DNA of 64,000 nt from Pseudomonas sp. GV071. Its GTDB lineage: Bacteria > Pseudomonadota > Gammaproteobacteria > Pseudomonadales > Pseudomonadaceae. Location: positions 186,001 to 250,000 of the forward strand of contig NZ_QAOJ01000009.1 of NCBI RefSeq assembly GCF_003050835.1, read 5' to 3'. The translations under genes were made by a program, and so were the position numbers. Shown one piece after another: positions 52,463 through 61,031 of this stretch (position 1 is the stretch's first letter; each line of letters starts with the position of its first letter). Under the pieces are notes generated by a model. It did not search any database. It saw only the letters and a program-made list of their open reading frames with translations, and was not told the origin of the DNA.

Positions 52463-52478
52463 ACCTCCGTATGATGGT

Positions 52479-52492
52479 CAGCCCGCGCGGGC
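52479..52492. other. GC-rich palindrome between the two response-regulator genes
   Basis: AGCCCGCGCGGGCT, a perfect 14-bp palindrome in the 86-bp interval between the two regulators. It would fold in RNA, may separate their expression and has no T tract. Confidence 0.45.
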
Positions 52493-52548
52493 TGGGCCAT
52501 GCTGAGCATCAGTGGCGAGACAACCGGTGCTCGCCCAAGCCTTATTGC

Positions 52549-52929
52549 GTGGCGCAAACCGTGGCCCAAGACCCGCTGATTTCGGTGATCGACGACGATG
52601 AGTCGCTGCGCCTGGCCACCTCCAGCCTGCTGCGCTCAATGGGGTATGCCACCGAGTATTTCGCCAACGCCGAAGACTTTCTCGGCTCCGGCGATGCCGC
52701 ACGCTTTGCCTGTGTGATCAGTGATATCCAGATGCCGGGCATGAACGGTATCGACCTGACCCAGCGGCTGATGGCCGCAGATGGCGACAGCAAGGTGATT
52801 CTGATGACCGCGCGCACCGAGCAGGAACTGCACGAGCGGGCGCGGGCGAGTGGGGCAGTGTGCTTGCTGCTGAAACCGTTCGAAGCGGAGCGGTTGTTGC
52901 GCTGTGTGGGGGAGGCGTTGGTGATGTAG
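52549..52929 (+). CDS. stand-alone receiver-domain response regulator
   Basis: 126 residues with only a receiver domain: DDDE near residue 16, phosphoacceptor Asp59 (VISDIQMPGMNG), ILMTARTE and the Lys of LLLKPF. No output domain, so it may act as a phosphate sink or adaptor for the nearby kinase. The start is uncertain: GTG at 52549 or 52561, or ATG at 52471, none with a good RBS. The stop codon lies inside a REP element. Confidence 0.8.
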   Translation: MAQTVAQDPLISVIDDDESLRLATSSLLRSMGYATEYFANAEDFLGSGDAARFACVISDIQMPGMNGIDLTQRLMAADGDSKVILMTARTEQELHERARASGAVCLLLKPFEAERLLRCVGEALVM

Positions 52930-52948
52930 GAGCGGCTTCAGCCGCGAT
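52926..52948 (+). repeat. REP element overlapping the receiver gene stop
   Basis: GTAGGAGCGGCTTCAGCCGCGAT; the TAG of the receiver gene is part of the repeat. It lies between convergent genes and may act as a terminator or mRNA stabiliser for both. Confidence 0.85.
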
Positions 52949-52953
52949 GCTTT

Positions 52954-54522
52954 TTAGCTGAGGTGCACGACAAACCGCGCACCTCCACCGTCGCTGTTAG
53001 CCGCCGTAATGCTCCCGCCGAGACTCTCAACAATCGTCCGGCAAATCGGCAAGCCCATGCCCATGCCGCTGGCCTTGGTGGTAAAGAAGCTGTCGAACAG
53101 CTTGCCGAGGTTTTCTTCAGCAATCCCCGGCCCACTGTCTTCCACCCCCAGTTCGATACCGCCGCTGTCATGGGCGCGGGTGCTGAGGGTAATTTGCCGC
53201 TGTTCGCTCTCGGCCATGGCCTGCATGGCATTCACCAGCAGGTTGACGATCACCTGCTGCAGCAGGGTGCGGTCGGCCTGCACCTTGGGCAGGTTAGGGG
53301 TGAGTTTCAGGCGCACCTCCACACCCTGGGCCTGCAGTTCATGGCGGAGGAACTGCACGGCTTCCTTGACCACGTTGTTGAGCACTTGCGGCGCCCGCTG
53401 CGGGCTCTGGTGGCGGGCCATGCTGCGGATGCGGGTGATGATATCGGCGGCGCGACGGGCGTCGGCGACCATGCGCTCGGTGAGGGTGCGCACCTCTTCG
53501 GTATTGGGCAACGGCCGGTTCAACCAGCGCAGCCCGGCCTCGCCATTGGTGGCAATAGCTGCCAGCGGCTGGTTGATTTCATGGGCGATGGAGGCGGTCA
53601 GCTCCCCGAGCATAGACACGCGCGCCGCGTGCATCAGTTCAGCTTGCATGCGCTCCAGCGCAGCGAAGGCCTGGTTGCGTTCGGAGAGGTCGATGACGCC
53701 GACCATCAAGATGCCTTTTTTCATGTTCTCTGGCGGAAACGAGGCGGTAAACAGCGCGTCAAACTCGCGGCCATCGATAGTGCGCAGGCGGGTTTCCTTG
53801 CTGTAGTTGAGCTGGCGCGACACGGCGGCGACGATGCTATGGGCAAACACCTCGGTGCTGGCGGACGGCCAGAACGGCTCCACCGATTGCAGCAGTTCGG
53901 TTTTGTCGCCGCGGCCGAACAGGCGCACGGTCTGTTCGTTGACGTCCAGCACCCGGGTGCGCAGCATCATTTCGCGCACCAGCTGCGGGTGGTCGGCAAA
54001 GTGTTGGGCGAGGTCGCTGACGCCCGCGGCGAACAGCTGGCGGACCATAGTGCCGATCGGGGTGAAGTCCAGCTCCCAGAAGGAGGCGGCCATGGCCTGG
54101 AACAGATTGCGGTAGCGGTATTCACTCTCCGCCAGGCTGTGTTCGATGGCCTTGCGCGCGCTGATGTCGCGGCCGATTTCGACGATGCCCAAGGCGTCAC
54201 CCTGGGCATTTTTATGCAGCGACCAGCGCGCATCTATCAGCAGCGTCTGGCCGTTGGCACGCTGGCGCGTCAGTTCGCCATCCCAGCGGCCGAGGCTGTT
54301 GACCTGCGCCTCCAGCGCCTCGATGCCATCGGCGTGTTGCGAGCCCAGCAGCTCATGGGCCAGCTTGCCCAGCGCCTGTTCTGCCGGCCAGCCATACAAG
54401 GCCACGCAGGCCTGGTTCCAATAGCGGATGCGGCCGTTCAGGTCGCGCACGAAGATGCTCTCGTGAATCAGCTCTAGCACGTCCAGGCCGGGGCCGGACT
54501 CGATCGACTGGGCATCGCTCAT
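52954..54522 (-). CDS. PAS-domain sensor histidine kinase (FixL-like, cytoplasmic)
   Basis: 522 residues, no membrane segments. Two PAS-like regions (about 10-125 and 140-285), then a dimerisation domain with phosphorylated His in LGELTASIAHEINQPLAAIATNGEAG and a HATPase domain (LLQQVIVNLLVNAMQAM, VEDSGPGIAEENLGKLFDSFFTTKASGMGMGLPICRTIVES). No haem-PAS His motif is obvious, so the signal is unknown. Start at 54522 (MSDAQSIE). It converges with the receiver genes, its likely partners. Confidence 0.9.
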   Translation of the reverse strand: MSDAQSIESGPGLDVLELIHESIFVRDLNGRIRYWNQACVALYGWPAEQALGKLAHELLGSQHADGIEALEAQVNSLGRWDGELTRQRANGQTLLIDARWSLHKNAQGDALGIVEIGRDISARKAIEHSLAESEYRYRNLFQAMAASFWELDFTPIGTMVRQLFAAGVSDLAQHFADHPQLVREMMLRTRVLDVNEQTVRLFGRGDKTELLQSVEPFWPSASTEVFAHSIVAAVSRQLNYSKETRLRTIDGREFDALFTASFPPENMKKGILMVGVIDLSERNQAFAALERMQAELMHAARVSMLGELTASIAHEINQPLAAIATNGEAGLRWLNRPLPNTEEVRTLTERMVADARRAADIITRIRSMARHQSPQRAPQVLNNVVKEAVQFLRHELQAQGVEVRLKLTPNLPKVQADRTLLQQVIVNLLVNAMQAMAESEQRQITLSTRAHDSGGIELGVEDSGPGIAEENLGKLFDSFFTTKASGMGMGLPICRTIVESLGGSITAANSDGGGARFVVHLS

Positions 54523-54634
54523 GGGCTTTTTTCCGGGTGCGCTAAACAGGGGCTGGCAAGGGGTATAGATCAGGGTTCGACACTCGGCAAGAGAACCCGC
54601 TACGCTGCCGCCATTGCCGCACGGAGACCTGCCC

Positions 54635-54925
54635 ATGACTACCCCCGACATCCCCTATCAACCGCTCGACTGTGACCTCTACGACTACCTGGAAATGGCC
54701 TGCCTGTACCAGTACCGCGTGCTGGTGGAAATGGTCGAAGGCGGCCGCTTCGAAGCCGTGGCGTTGGACACCCACACCAACGCGCGCAAAGAAGAGTTTC
54801 TGGTGGTGCAGGTGGATGACGAAAAGGTCGAGCTGCGCATTGACCGGCTGCTGGCGATCACGCCATTGAATGAAAAAGCCAAGTTCGGGCGGGTGGAGTT
54901 GGCGGGGTTGTACTGCGCGAAGTAG
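54635..54925 (+). CDS. rof: Rof/YaeO-like Rho-binding antiterminator
   Basis: 96 residues. The Rof signature is seen in YQPLDCDLYDYLEMACLYQYRVLVEMVEGGRFEAVALDTHTNARKEEFLVV. Rof binds the Rho primary RNA site and reduces termination in stress. The start at 54635 follows GGAGA closely; a second upstream ATG is in frame but has no RBS. Divergent from the histidine kinase. Confidence 0.88.
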   Translation: MTTPDIPYQPLDCDLYDYLEMACLYQYRVLVEMVEGGRFEAVALDTHTNARKEEFLVVQVDDEKVELRIDRLLAITPLNEKAKFGRVELAGLYCAK

Positions 54926-55053
54926 TTCGCAGGTAAATCAGCTGCGATGCGCTTATACCAAGGTGTGAGCCGCGCATGCCGATGGACGATAGGCCGGCCA
55001 CCCCAGCCAGGCCGATGATGGTGCCACCCCCCAAAGCGCCATCGGAGCCCGTC

Positions 55054-55665
55054 ATGTCTACCTATCCCGCTGCCCACACCGCCTTGCTGCTGGTCGACCC
55101 CTACAACGATTTTCTCGCCGAGGGCGGCAAGCTCTGGCCCCTGGTCGCCGATGTAGCGCAGACCGTCGGCCTGCACGCCAACCTCAAAGCCATCACCCAG
55201 GCGGTACGCAGCAAAGCCTTGCCGGTGTTTATCGTGCCGCACCACCGCGCCGAGCCGGATGAGTACGCCGGTTGGGATCACCCCACGCCCTACCAGTTGG
55301 GCGCCTCACGGGCGCAGGTGTTTGCCAAGGGCAGTTGGGGTGGCGACTGGCATCCGGACTTCGCCCCGCAGCCAGGCGACACGGTGGTCAAGGAACACTG
55401 GGGTGGCAGTGGTTTCGCCAATACCGATCTGGATTTTCTGCTGAAACAGAAGCGCATCAGCCACGTGATTCTGATCGGCTTGATCGCCAATACCTGCATC
55501 GAAAGCACCGGGCGCTTTGCCGCGGAACTGGGTTACCACGTGACCCTGGTGCGTGATGCCACGGCGGCGTTCAGCCATGAACATATGCATGCCGCGCACA
55601 CCCTTAATGCGCCGAGTTTTGCCCACCAGGTAGTCACCACCGCCGAGCTGCTGGAGCGCTTATAG
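55054..55665 (+). CDS. isochorismatase-family cysteine hydrolase
   Basis: 203 residues. The catalytic triad is visible: Asp in LLVDPYNDF, Lys in VVKEHWGGSGF, Cys in IANTCIESTGRFA; the cis-peptide loop matches the family. Substrates in this family include nicotinamide, biuret, carbamoylsarcosine and isochorismate; none can be singled out. Start at 55054 (MSTYPAAHT); upstream ATG codons lack an RBS. Confidence 0.9.
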   Translation: MSTYPAAHTALLLVDPYNDFLAEGGKLWPLVADVAQTVGLHANLKAITQAVRSKALPVFIVPHHRAEPDEYAGWDHPTPYQLGASRAQVFAKGSWGGDWHPDFAPQPGDTVVKEHWGGSGFANTDLDFLLKQKRISHVILIGLIANTCIESTGRFAAELGYHVTLVRDATAAFSHEHMHAAHTLNAPSFAHQVVTTAELLERL

Positions 55666-55675
55666 GGCGTGACGC

Positions 55676-56575
55676 TCAGGCGATGTTTTTCAGGCGGGCG
55701 AGGTCTTTGAGCGGCGGGGCACCGAACAGGCGGCGGTACTCGCGGCTGAATTGCGAGGGGCTTTCGTAGCCCACGCGGTAGCCGGCGGCGGCCACTTCCA
55801 GGCCTTCGCTCATCATCAGGCGCTGGGCTTCCTGCAAGCGCAGCTGCTTCTGGTACTGCAGCGGGCTCATGGCGGTGACGGCTTTGAAGCGGTGGTGCAG
55901 GGCGGACACGCTGAGGTTGGCGACGCGCGCCAGGTCTTCGATGCGCAGCGGTTTGTCGAAATTGGCGTTGAGCCATTCAATGGCGCGGGTGATGCGGTGC
56001 GATTGGCTGTCGCACATGGCGATTTCGATCAATTGCTGTCCTTGCTGGCTACGCAGCAGGCGGTAGTAGATTTCCCGCAGCGCCAGCGGCGCAAGCATGG
56101 CGATGTCGCGCGGGGTGTCGAGCAGGCGGGTCAGGCGCAGGACGGTGTCGAGCAGCGAGGCGTCGATGCGGTCCAGGTACATGCCGCGACTGGCCGGGCG
56201 CGCCGGCAAACCGACCGGGCCGACGTCGCTGATCATGCGGGTGATTTCTGCCGGATCAAGGTCCAGGCGCAGGCACAGGTAGGGTTTGTCCGGGCAGGCT
56301 TCAGTGACCTGGCCGGTCACCGGCAGGGTCACCGACACCACCAGGTAATTCAGCGCGTCGTACACGTAGCTTTCACCGCACAGATGCACCTCTTTACGGC
56401 CCTGGGCAATGATGCACAGCGCCGGTTTGTGCACCCCGCGTGATATCGGCGTGGGCTGGTCGAAGCGGATCAGGCTAAGCGGGCCGATGGCAGTCTGGAA
56501 TGGGCCCTCGCCAGGGGTGAAGCGCTCGATCAACGTCGCCAGTTCGTGTTGGCGTTGCTGTACTTCGATTTCCAT
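55676..56575 (-). CDS. AraC-family transcriptional regulator
   Basis: 299 residues. N-terminal AraC-type sensor domain (GPLSLIRFDQPTPISRGVHKPALCIIAQGRKEVHLCGESYVYD) and C-terminal double helix-turn-helix (ITRAIEWLNANFDKPLRIEDLARVANLSVSALHHRFKAVTAMSPLQYQKQLRL, then VGYESPSQFSREYRRLFGAPP). Divergent from the small ABM gene; direct repeats in the 343-bp gap are probable binding sites. It likely activates the divergent gene and perhaps a dehydrogenase elsewhere. Confidence 0.92.
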   Translation of the reverse strand: MEIEVQQRQHELATLIERFTPGEGPFQTAIGPLSLIRFDQPTPISRGVHKPALCIIAQGRKEVHLCGESYVYDALNYLVVSVTLPVTGQVTEACPDKPYLCLRLDLDPAEITRMISDVGPVGLPARPASRGMYLDRIDASLLDTVLRLTRLLDTPRDIAMLAPLALREIYYRLLRSQQGQQLIEIAMCDSQSHRITRAIEWLNANFDKPLRIEDLARVANLSVSALHHRFKAVTAMSPLQYQKQLRLQEAQRLMMSEGLEVAAAGYRVGYESPSQFSREYRRLFGAPPLKDLARLKNIA

Positions 56576-56681
56576 GAGGGCCTCCGCAGACGGGGAAATG
56601 CACGTTCGATGTGGCATCACGACGATTGCCGCGCAGCTTGCGCACGGGAACGCCGTTTGGCCAGCGCCGTCGGTGCGTTTG

Positions 56682-56791
56682 TGCAGGATTAGGCAAGCAT
56701 AAGACAGGATCAGGTAAACCGGACAATCAGCGCGCCCACGCCCGCTGTAACCGGTCCGGCGGCTTCAGCGATTTTTTGCAGGATTAGGCAA
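56682..56791. promoter_or_regulatory. direct repeats TGCAGGATTAGGCAA, probable AraC-regulator sites
   Basis: Exact copies at 56682-56696 and 56777-56791, and a degenerate copy (GACAGGATCAGGTAA) at 56703-56717, two helical turns after the first. Direct repeats at two-turn spacing are typical for AraC-family activators. They fill the gap between the divergent AraC and ABM genes. Confidence 0.7.
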
Positions 56792-56918
56792 AAGGAAAGC
56801 AGGAAACGGATAACCCGCCTGCGCGCCGCTGGGTAATCTGGCAACCGTGGTAATCGGCCCATGCCACCCGGCTAGCTGCGCCACCTTTTTCGTTTCTGAC
56901 TTTCAAGGAGAACGACTC

Positions 56919-57269
56919 ATGTCTGAGCAAGTCAGCACCCTGGTCTTTATCAAAGCCAGCGAAGGTCCACGCGCCAGCACCGAGCTGGAAGTCCGTTTGC
57001 AGCAACTCGTCAGCCAATCCCTGGGTGAGCCCGGTTGCCTGGCCTATTCACTGCAGCGCTCGTTGACCGACCAACACCTGTGGTTGCTGCAGGGCACCTG
57101 GCAGTCAAGCGACGCGTTGAATGCCTACCTGTGCCAACCGCCGTTGCAACTGTTGGGCGGGCTGCTGGGCGAACGCCTGGTGGTGGAGATGGACCTGCAC
57201 ACCTTCAGCGGCGCGGTCGGGCAGAGCGCTGCCATCACCAGCAGTCCTCACGCACAGGCATTTGCCTGA
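56919..57269 (+). CDS. antibiotic-biosynthesis-monooxygenase (ABM) fold protein
   Basis: 116 residues, dimeric alpha+beta ABM-type fold (STLVFIKASEGPRASTELEVRLQQLVSQSLGEPGCLAYSLQRSLTDQHLWLLQGTWQS). Members are cofactor-free quinol oxygenases or haem-degrading proteins. AAGGAG precedes the ATG. Probably the main target of the divergent AraC regulator. Its last 22 bp overlap the convergent LysR gene. Confidence 0.85.
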   Translation: MSEQVSTLVFIKASEGPRASTELEVRLQQLVSQSLGEPGCLAYSLQRSLTDQHLWLLQGTWQSSDALNAYLCQPPLQLLGGLLGERLVVEMDLHTFSGAVGQSAAITSSPHAQAFA

Positions 57270-58195
57270 TAGGCCAGGCTCTCCTGGCCCAACTCGCTGT
57301 CCACCTCGACGATCATCGCGATCATCGCCCGCGCTGCTGCCGATAGGCGATAACCGGCACGGCTGACAATCCCGCAACGGGCTTGCAGGCTCTCGTCGAT
57401 GTTGGTGGGCAGGTTACGGAAGTACAACCGCACCAGTTCGCCACGCTGCAGTTCCTGGCCGAAAAATTCTTCGGTGGCAATGCCGATGGCATCGGTGTTG
57501 CGCACGATGTCCACCAGGGCCGGCAGGTGTTCACAGGTAACTGATGGATTGAAGTCGGTGCGCCCGCTGAGGTTCGCCAGGTATTTGCGTGCTCGCGCCG
57601 GAATCTTCGGCGTAGCCACCGGGTAGTCGAAGAGGTCGTTGGTGGACAGGCTGTCTTTGTCCAGCAACGGGTGCCCCGGGCGGCAGAAGTAGATGCCGCG
57701 ACGCGGGGTGATGGCCTGGGTGTGGAAGTTGGGGTCGGCCTCGAACTGGGTGATATCGGCAATAAAGAACTCGATCTCATCGCGCGACAGGCTGCGCCCG
57801 AGCTTTTCCCAGTTATCCACCTCGAAACTCAGGCTGATCCGCGGGTGCTGTTTAACGAATTGCGCCACCGCACTGGGCACCAGGCGTGCGGCTGGGGCAG
57901 GGCCGCAACCAAAGCGCAGGTCGCCGGCATCCAGCTTGGTCATCTGATCGATTTCACTGCTCAGGTTGGCCGCGCCCTGCACCAGGCGCAAGGCATGCTG
58001 CAGCACCACCTGGCCCTCGGGGGTGGGGCGCAGATCCTTGTTGCCACGGTCCACCAGGGCGCAGCCAAATTCCTGTTCCAGGCCTTGAATACTGCGGCTG
58101 AACGCAGGCTGGGTAATGCCGATGGCATCCGCCGCGCGCACGAAACTGCGGTGTTCCAACAGGGCGATGAAGTAGCGCAGTTGTCGAAGGTCCAT
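57248..58195 (-). CDS. LysR-family regulator, probable activator of the TonB/TauD module
   Basis: 315 residues starting MDLRQLRYFIALLEHRSFVRAADAIGITQPAFSRSIQGLEQEFG (winged helix), then a substrate-binding-like domain. An AGGA box lies 6 nt upstream of the ATG. Divergent from the leader peptide and TonB receptor; LysR regulators often activate a divergent gene cluster and repress themselves. Candidate regulator for sulfonate or sulfate-ester use, by context. Confidence 0.9.
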   Translation of the reverse strand: MDLRQLRYFIALLEHRSFVRAADAIGITQPAFSRSIQGLEQEFGCALVDRGNKDLRPTPEGQVVLQHALRLVQGAANLSSEIDQMTKLDAGDLRFGCGPAPAARLVPSAVAQFVKQHPRISLSFEVDNWEKLGRSLSRDEIEFFIADITQFEADPNFHTQAITPRRGIYFCRPGHPLLDKDSLSTNDLFDYPVATPKIPARARKYLANLSGRTDFNPSVTCEHLPALVDIVRNTDAIGIATEEFFGQELQRGELVRLYFRNLPTNIDESLQARCGIVSRAGYRLSAAARAMIAMIVEVDSELGQESLAYQANACA

Positions 58196-58562
58196 ATGCT
58201 TTCCTGGCATCGAAAAAATAAGTCGAAGGCATTTGCTGCTGTATGGGTGAGGGTTTTAAATGCAGGCTCTTATTCCGTCAACACAGCATGTTTGTATTTG
58301 TTAGAACGTAAACGAATATGGATATGGCGCCGCGTAGATAGGGGAGCCACATGAGCCGACAACCCAGCAACAAGCATCAACGCCAAGCGCACCAGCGCAT
58401 GTGTTGCCACGCCTGATAAATAGGCAGACGTAAGCAGCCACGCTGACGTCCTCGCCCGCTAATACCAGACCGTTATTTTCGAGCACCGCGATTGCGTGGT
58501 GGGGGATCGTTTTGCCCGCGAATTGAGCCGCGTGGCCAAACGAGCACACAAGGATTTGCACG
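58196..58562. promoter_or_regulatory. LysR/TonB divergent control region with leader
   Basis: 367 bp. The first half is AT-rich (promoters for both directions, 58205-58330); then the leader peptide at 58351-58416. After it comes sequence with hairpin potential: GACGT/ACGTC arms near 58436-58460, and a CACCGC...GCGTGGTG stem near 58485-58503 followed by GGGGGATCGTTTT, which may serve as an attenuator. Confidence 0.5.
58351..58416 (+). CDS. 21-residue leader peptide with tandem Cys codons
   Basis: Short ORF with a strong GGGGAG box 5 nt before the ATG. The peptide is Gln/His/Arg-rich and ends MCCHA before TGA; codons TGT TGC are at 58402-58407. It lies 147 bp upstream of the TonB receptor start. 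Cysteine starvation would stall ribosomes at the Cys pair, so it fits a cysteine-responsive attenuation leader for the sulfur genes downstream. Too short for homology. Confidence 0.65.
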   Translation: MSRQPSNKHQRQAHQRMCCHA

Positions 58563-60989
58563 ATGCGTTCGACCATCAACCCGTTTACTCCGCGTTTGGC
58601 GCGGCCGTTGGATCTTCGCCGATTGGCCACCCCGGAATATGCCCTGACCCTGATTCTGGCCCTGAGCAGCGCCGGCCAATGGAACAGCGCCTGGGCGGCA
58701 GAAGAAACTGCAGCCGACAGCGTGACCAGCCAGGATGCCAGCCAGAAAGACAGCGAAGCGGCCAAGGCCAACGCCGATACCCAACTGCAGAAAGTCACCG
58801 TCACCGCCCGGCGCCGCGCCGAAGATGCCCAGGACGTGCCGACGCCTATCACCACCCTCAGCAGCAACACCCTGGAAACCCAGCGCATCTACAAAGTGCA
58901 GGACCTGCAGCAGGTGCTGCCCAGCGTCAACGTTGCCTTTATTCATGCCCGCCAATCCAGCGTGGCGGTGCGCGGCATCGGCAACAACCCGGCCAGCGAC
59001 GGCCTCGAAGGCAGCGCGGGCATCTACCTCGACAACGTCTACCTAGGTCGTCCCGGCATGGCCGTATTCGACATGCTCGACATCGAGCAGATCGAGCTGC
59101 TGCGTGGCCCGCAAGGCACGCTGTTCGGCAAGAACACCACCGCTGGCGTGCTCAATATCAGCACCAAGAAACCCACCTTCAGCCCGGAGCGCACGGTGGA
59201 AGTGTCGGGCGGTGAAAACGGCTACTTCCAGGGCAAGGGCACGGTCTCCGGCGCCTTGACCGAAACCCTGGCCGGGCGCCTGTCGGCGTACCGCACCCGC
59301 GATGACGGCTACACCAAGAACATCTACAACGGCGATGACCTCAACGGCGGCGAGCGCCAAGGCGTGCGCGGCCAGTTGCTGTTCCAGCCCAACGACGATT
59401 TCAACCTGCGCTGGATCAACGACTACAACGAAGAAGACTCCACCCAGGGCACCATGGTGGTCTACGGCCAATCGGACCAGTACCGCCAACGGGCCGCGCT
59501 GGTAGGTGCTTCGCCGGTCAATGATCCGGACCGCAATGAAGTGAACATCAACGGCCGGCAGAACGTCAGCGTGCACCAGGGCGGCAGCTCGGTGGAGGCC
59601 AATTGGAACCTCAATGGCGGCTTCACCCTGACCTCGGTCAGCGCCTACCGCTATTGGCACTTCACCCCGGCCAACGATGAAACCCTGAACGTCTCGGCGA
59701 TCAACAACACCGGCGTAGAAGTGCATGACCGCCAGTTCTCCCAGGAATTTCGCCTGGCATCGCCCACCGGCGGCTTCTTCGACTATGTGGTCGGCGCCTA
59801 CGTGTTCAACTCCAACCTGGGCAACAAGACCTTCACCGACTACGGTCCGGAGGCCGACCGCTTTATCCTGCCGGCCGCGCAGAACAGCTTCAACTCGCTG
59901 GACGGCGTGTCGACCAAAGCCAACGGCAAAGTGGTGACCGACAGCTACGCGCTGTTTGGGCAGGGCACCTTCCACCTCACCGACCGCCTGGACTTCACCG
60001 CCGGCCTGCGTGGCACCTATGAAGAGAAACAAGCCAAGGTCGAGCGTTTCGCCCCCGAAGGCGGCGAAACCCCAATTGGCCCGGGCGCGACTATTCGCCA
60101 GCGGCAGTTGGGTGCCTATGACAGTGGCGACCTGAGCCTGCACAACGCATCGCCATCCGGCCTGTTGAGCCTGAGCTACAAATTCAGCGATGACGTATTG
60201 GGCTATGCCAGCTTGTCCCACGGCGAGAAATCCGGCGGGGTCAACCTGGCGGTGGCCAGTGCGCCCACCGCCGGCGCCGACTCGCTGCTGGTCGGCCCGG
60301 AGCGCGCCAATGATGCCGAACTGGGCTTCAAGAGCACGTTGCTGGACCGTCGTTTACAGCTCAATGCCAACGTCTTCTGGACCGGCATTCACGGCTACCA
60401 AGCCACCACCCTGTACCAGCCAGCGGGCAGTACCACCCTGGTGCAAGTGCTGGCCAACGCCGGCAGCGTGCGCAGCCGTGGCGTCGAGTTCGAAGCCACC
60501 GCCCTGGTTACCCGTGGCCTGACCGTCAACGTCAACGGCTCCTACAACGACGTTACCTACCTGTCGTTTGAAGACGCTCCGTGCCCCGGCGAGGTGGCCA
60601 CCGCACCCGGTGCACCCGCGACCTGCGACCTGACTGGCGAACGCGTAGTCGGCGCGTCGAAATGGATCGGCAACCTCAACAGCGAATACAAGTGGCAACT
60701 GGGTAACGGCTTCGAGCCCTACGTGAATGCCAGCTACTCATACCGCTCTGAAGCCGAAGGCACGCTGGACAACTCCGACCTCTCGAAAATCGACGGCTAC
60801 GGCCTGGTCAACCTCTCCACCGGGGTGCGCGCCGATGTTGGCGACGGCCAGTTGGACGCCTCGCTGTGGCTGAAAAACGCCACCGACAAAGAGTACTACC
60901 TGAGCGCTTTTGCCTACATCAACGGCGCTTACACCGCGTCGGTGGGTCAGCCGCGTACTGCCGGCGTGACCCTGCGTTACGACTTCTAA
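58563..60989 (+). CDS. TonB-dependent receptor of the sulfur module
   Basis: 808 residues. A long signal/twin-Arg-like N-terminus (about 1-45), TonB box region LQKVTVTARRRAEDAQDVPTPITTL, plug (VQDLQQVLPSVNVAF, VRGIGNNPASDGLEGSAGIYLDNVY, IELLRGPQGTLFGKNTTAGVLNI), and a barrel ending GVTLRYDF. It is of the type that accompanies TauD/sulfatase genes rather than siderophore clusters. Two dioxygenase genes follow at 42 and 65 bp. Probably imports a bulky sulfonate or sulfate ester. Confidence 0.93.
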   Translation: MRSTINPFTPRLARPLDLRRLATPEYALTLILALSSAGQWNSAWAAEETAADSVTSQDASQKDSEAAKANADTQLQKVTVTARRRAEDAQDVPTPITTLSSNTLETQRIYKVQDLQQVLPSVNVAFIHARQSSVAVRGIGNNPASDGLEGSAGIYLDNVYLGRPGMAVFDMLDIEQIELLRGPQGTLFGKNTTAGVLNISTKKPTFSPERTVEVSGGENGYFQGKGTVSGALTETLAGRLSAYRTRDDGYTKNIYNGDDLNGGERQGVRGQLLFQPNDDFNLRWINDYNEEDSTQGTMVVYGQSDQYRQRAALVGASPVNDPDRNEVNINGRQNVSVHQGGSSVEANWNLNGGFTLTSVSAYRYWHFTPANDETLNVSAINNTGVEVHDRQFSQEFRLASPTGGFFDYVVGAYVFNSNLGNKTFTDYGPEADRFILPAAQNSFNSLDGVSTKANGKVVTDSYALFGQGTFHLTDRLDFTAGLRGTYEEKQAKVERFAPEGGETPIGPGATIRQRQLGAYDSGDLSLHNASPSGLLSLSYKFSDDVLGYASLSHGEKSGGVNLAVASAPTAGADSLLVGPERANDAELGFKSTLLDRRLQLNANVFWTGIHGYQATTLYQPAGSTTLVQVLANAGSVRSRGVEFEATALVTRGLTVNVNGSYNDVTYLSFEDAPCPGEVATAPGAPATCDLTGERVVGASKWIGNLNSEYKWQLGNGFEPYVNASYSYRSEAEGTLDNSDLSKIDGYGLVNLSTGVRADVGDGQLDASLWLKNATDKEYYLSAFAYINGAYTASVGQPRTAGVTLRYDF

Positions 60990-61031
60990 CCCCGAGCCTG
61001 ACCTGACCCGAGCTAACAAGAGGAAACCACC

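Noticed and set aside
51970..52929. A single long second response regulator of 319 residues
   Set aside because: The upstream part is a shadow frame of the first regulator; only the receiver domain is real.
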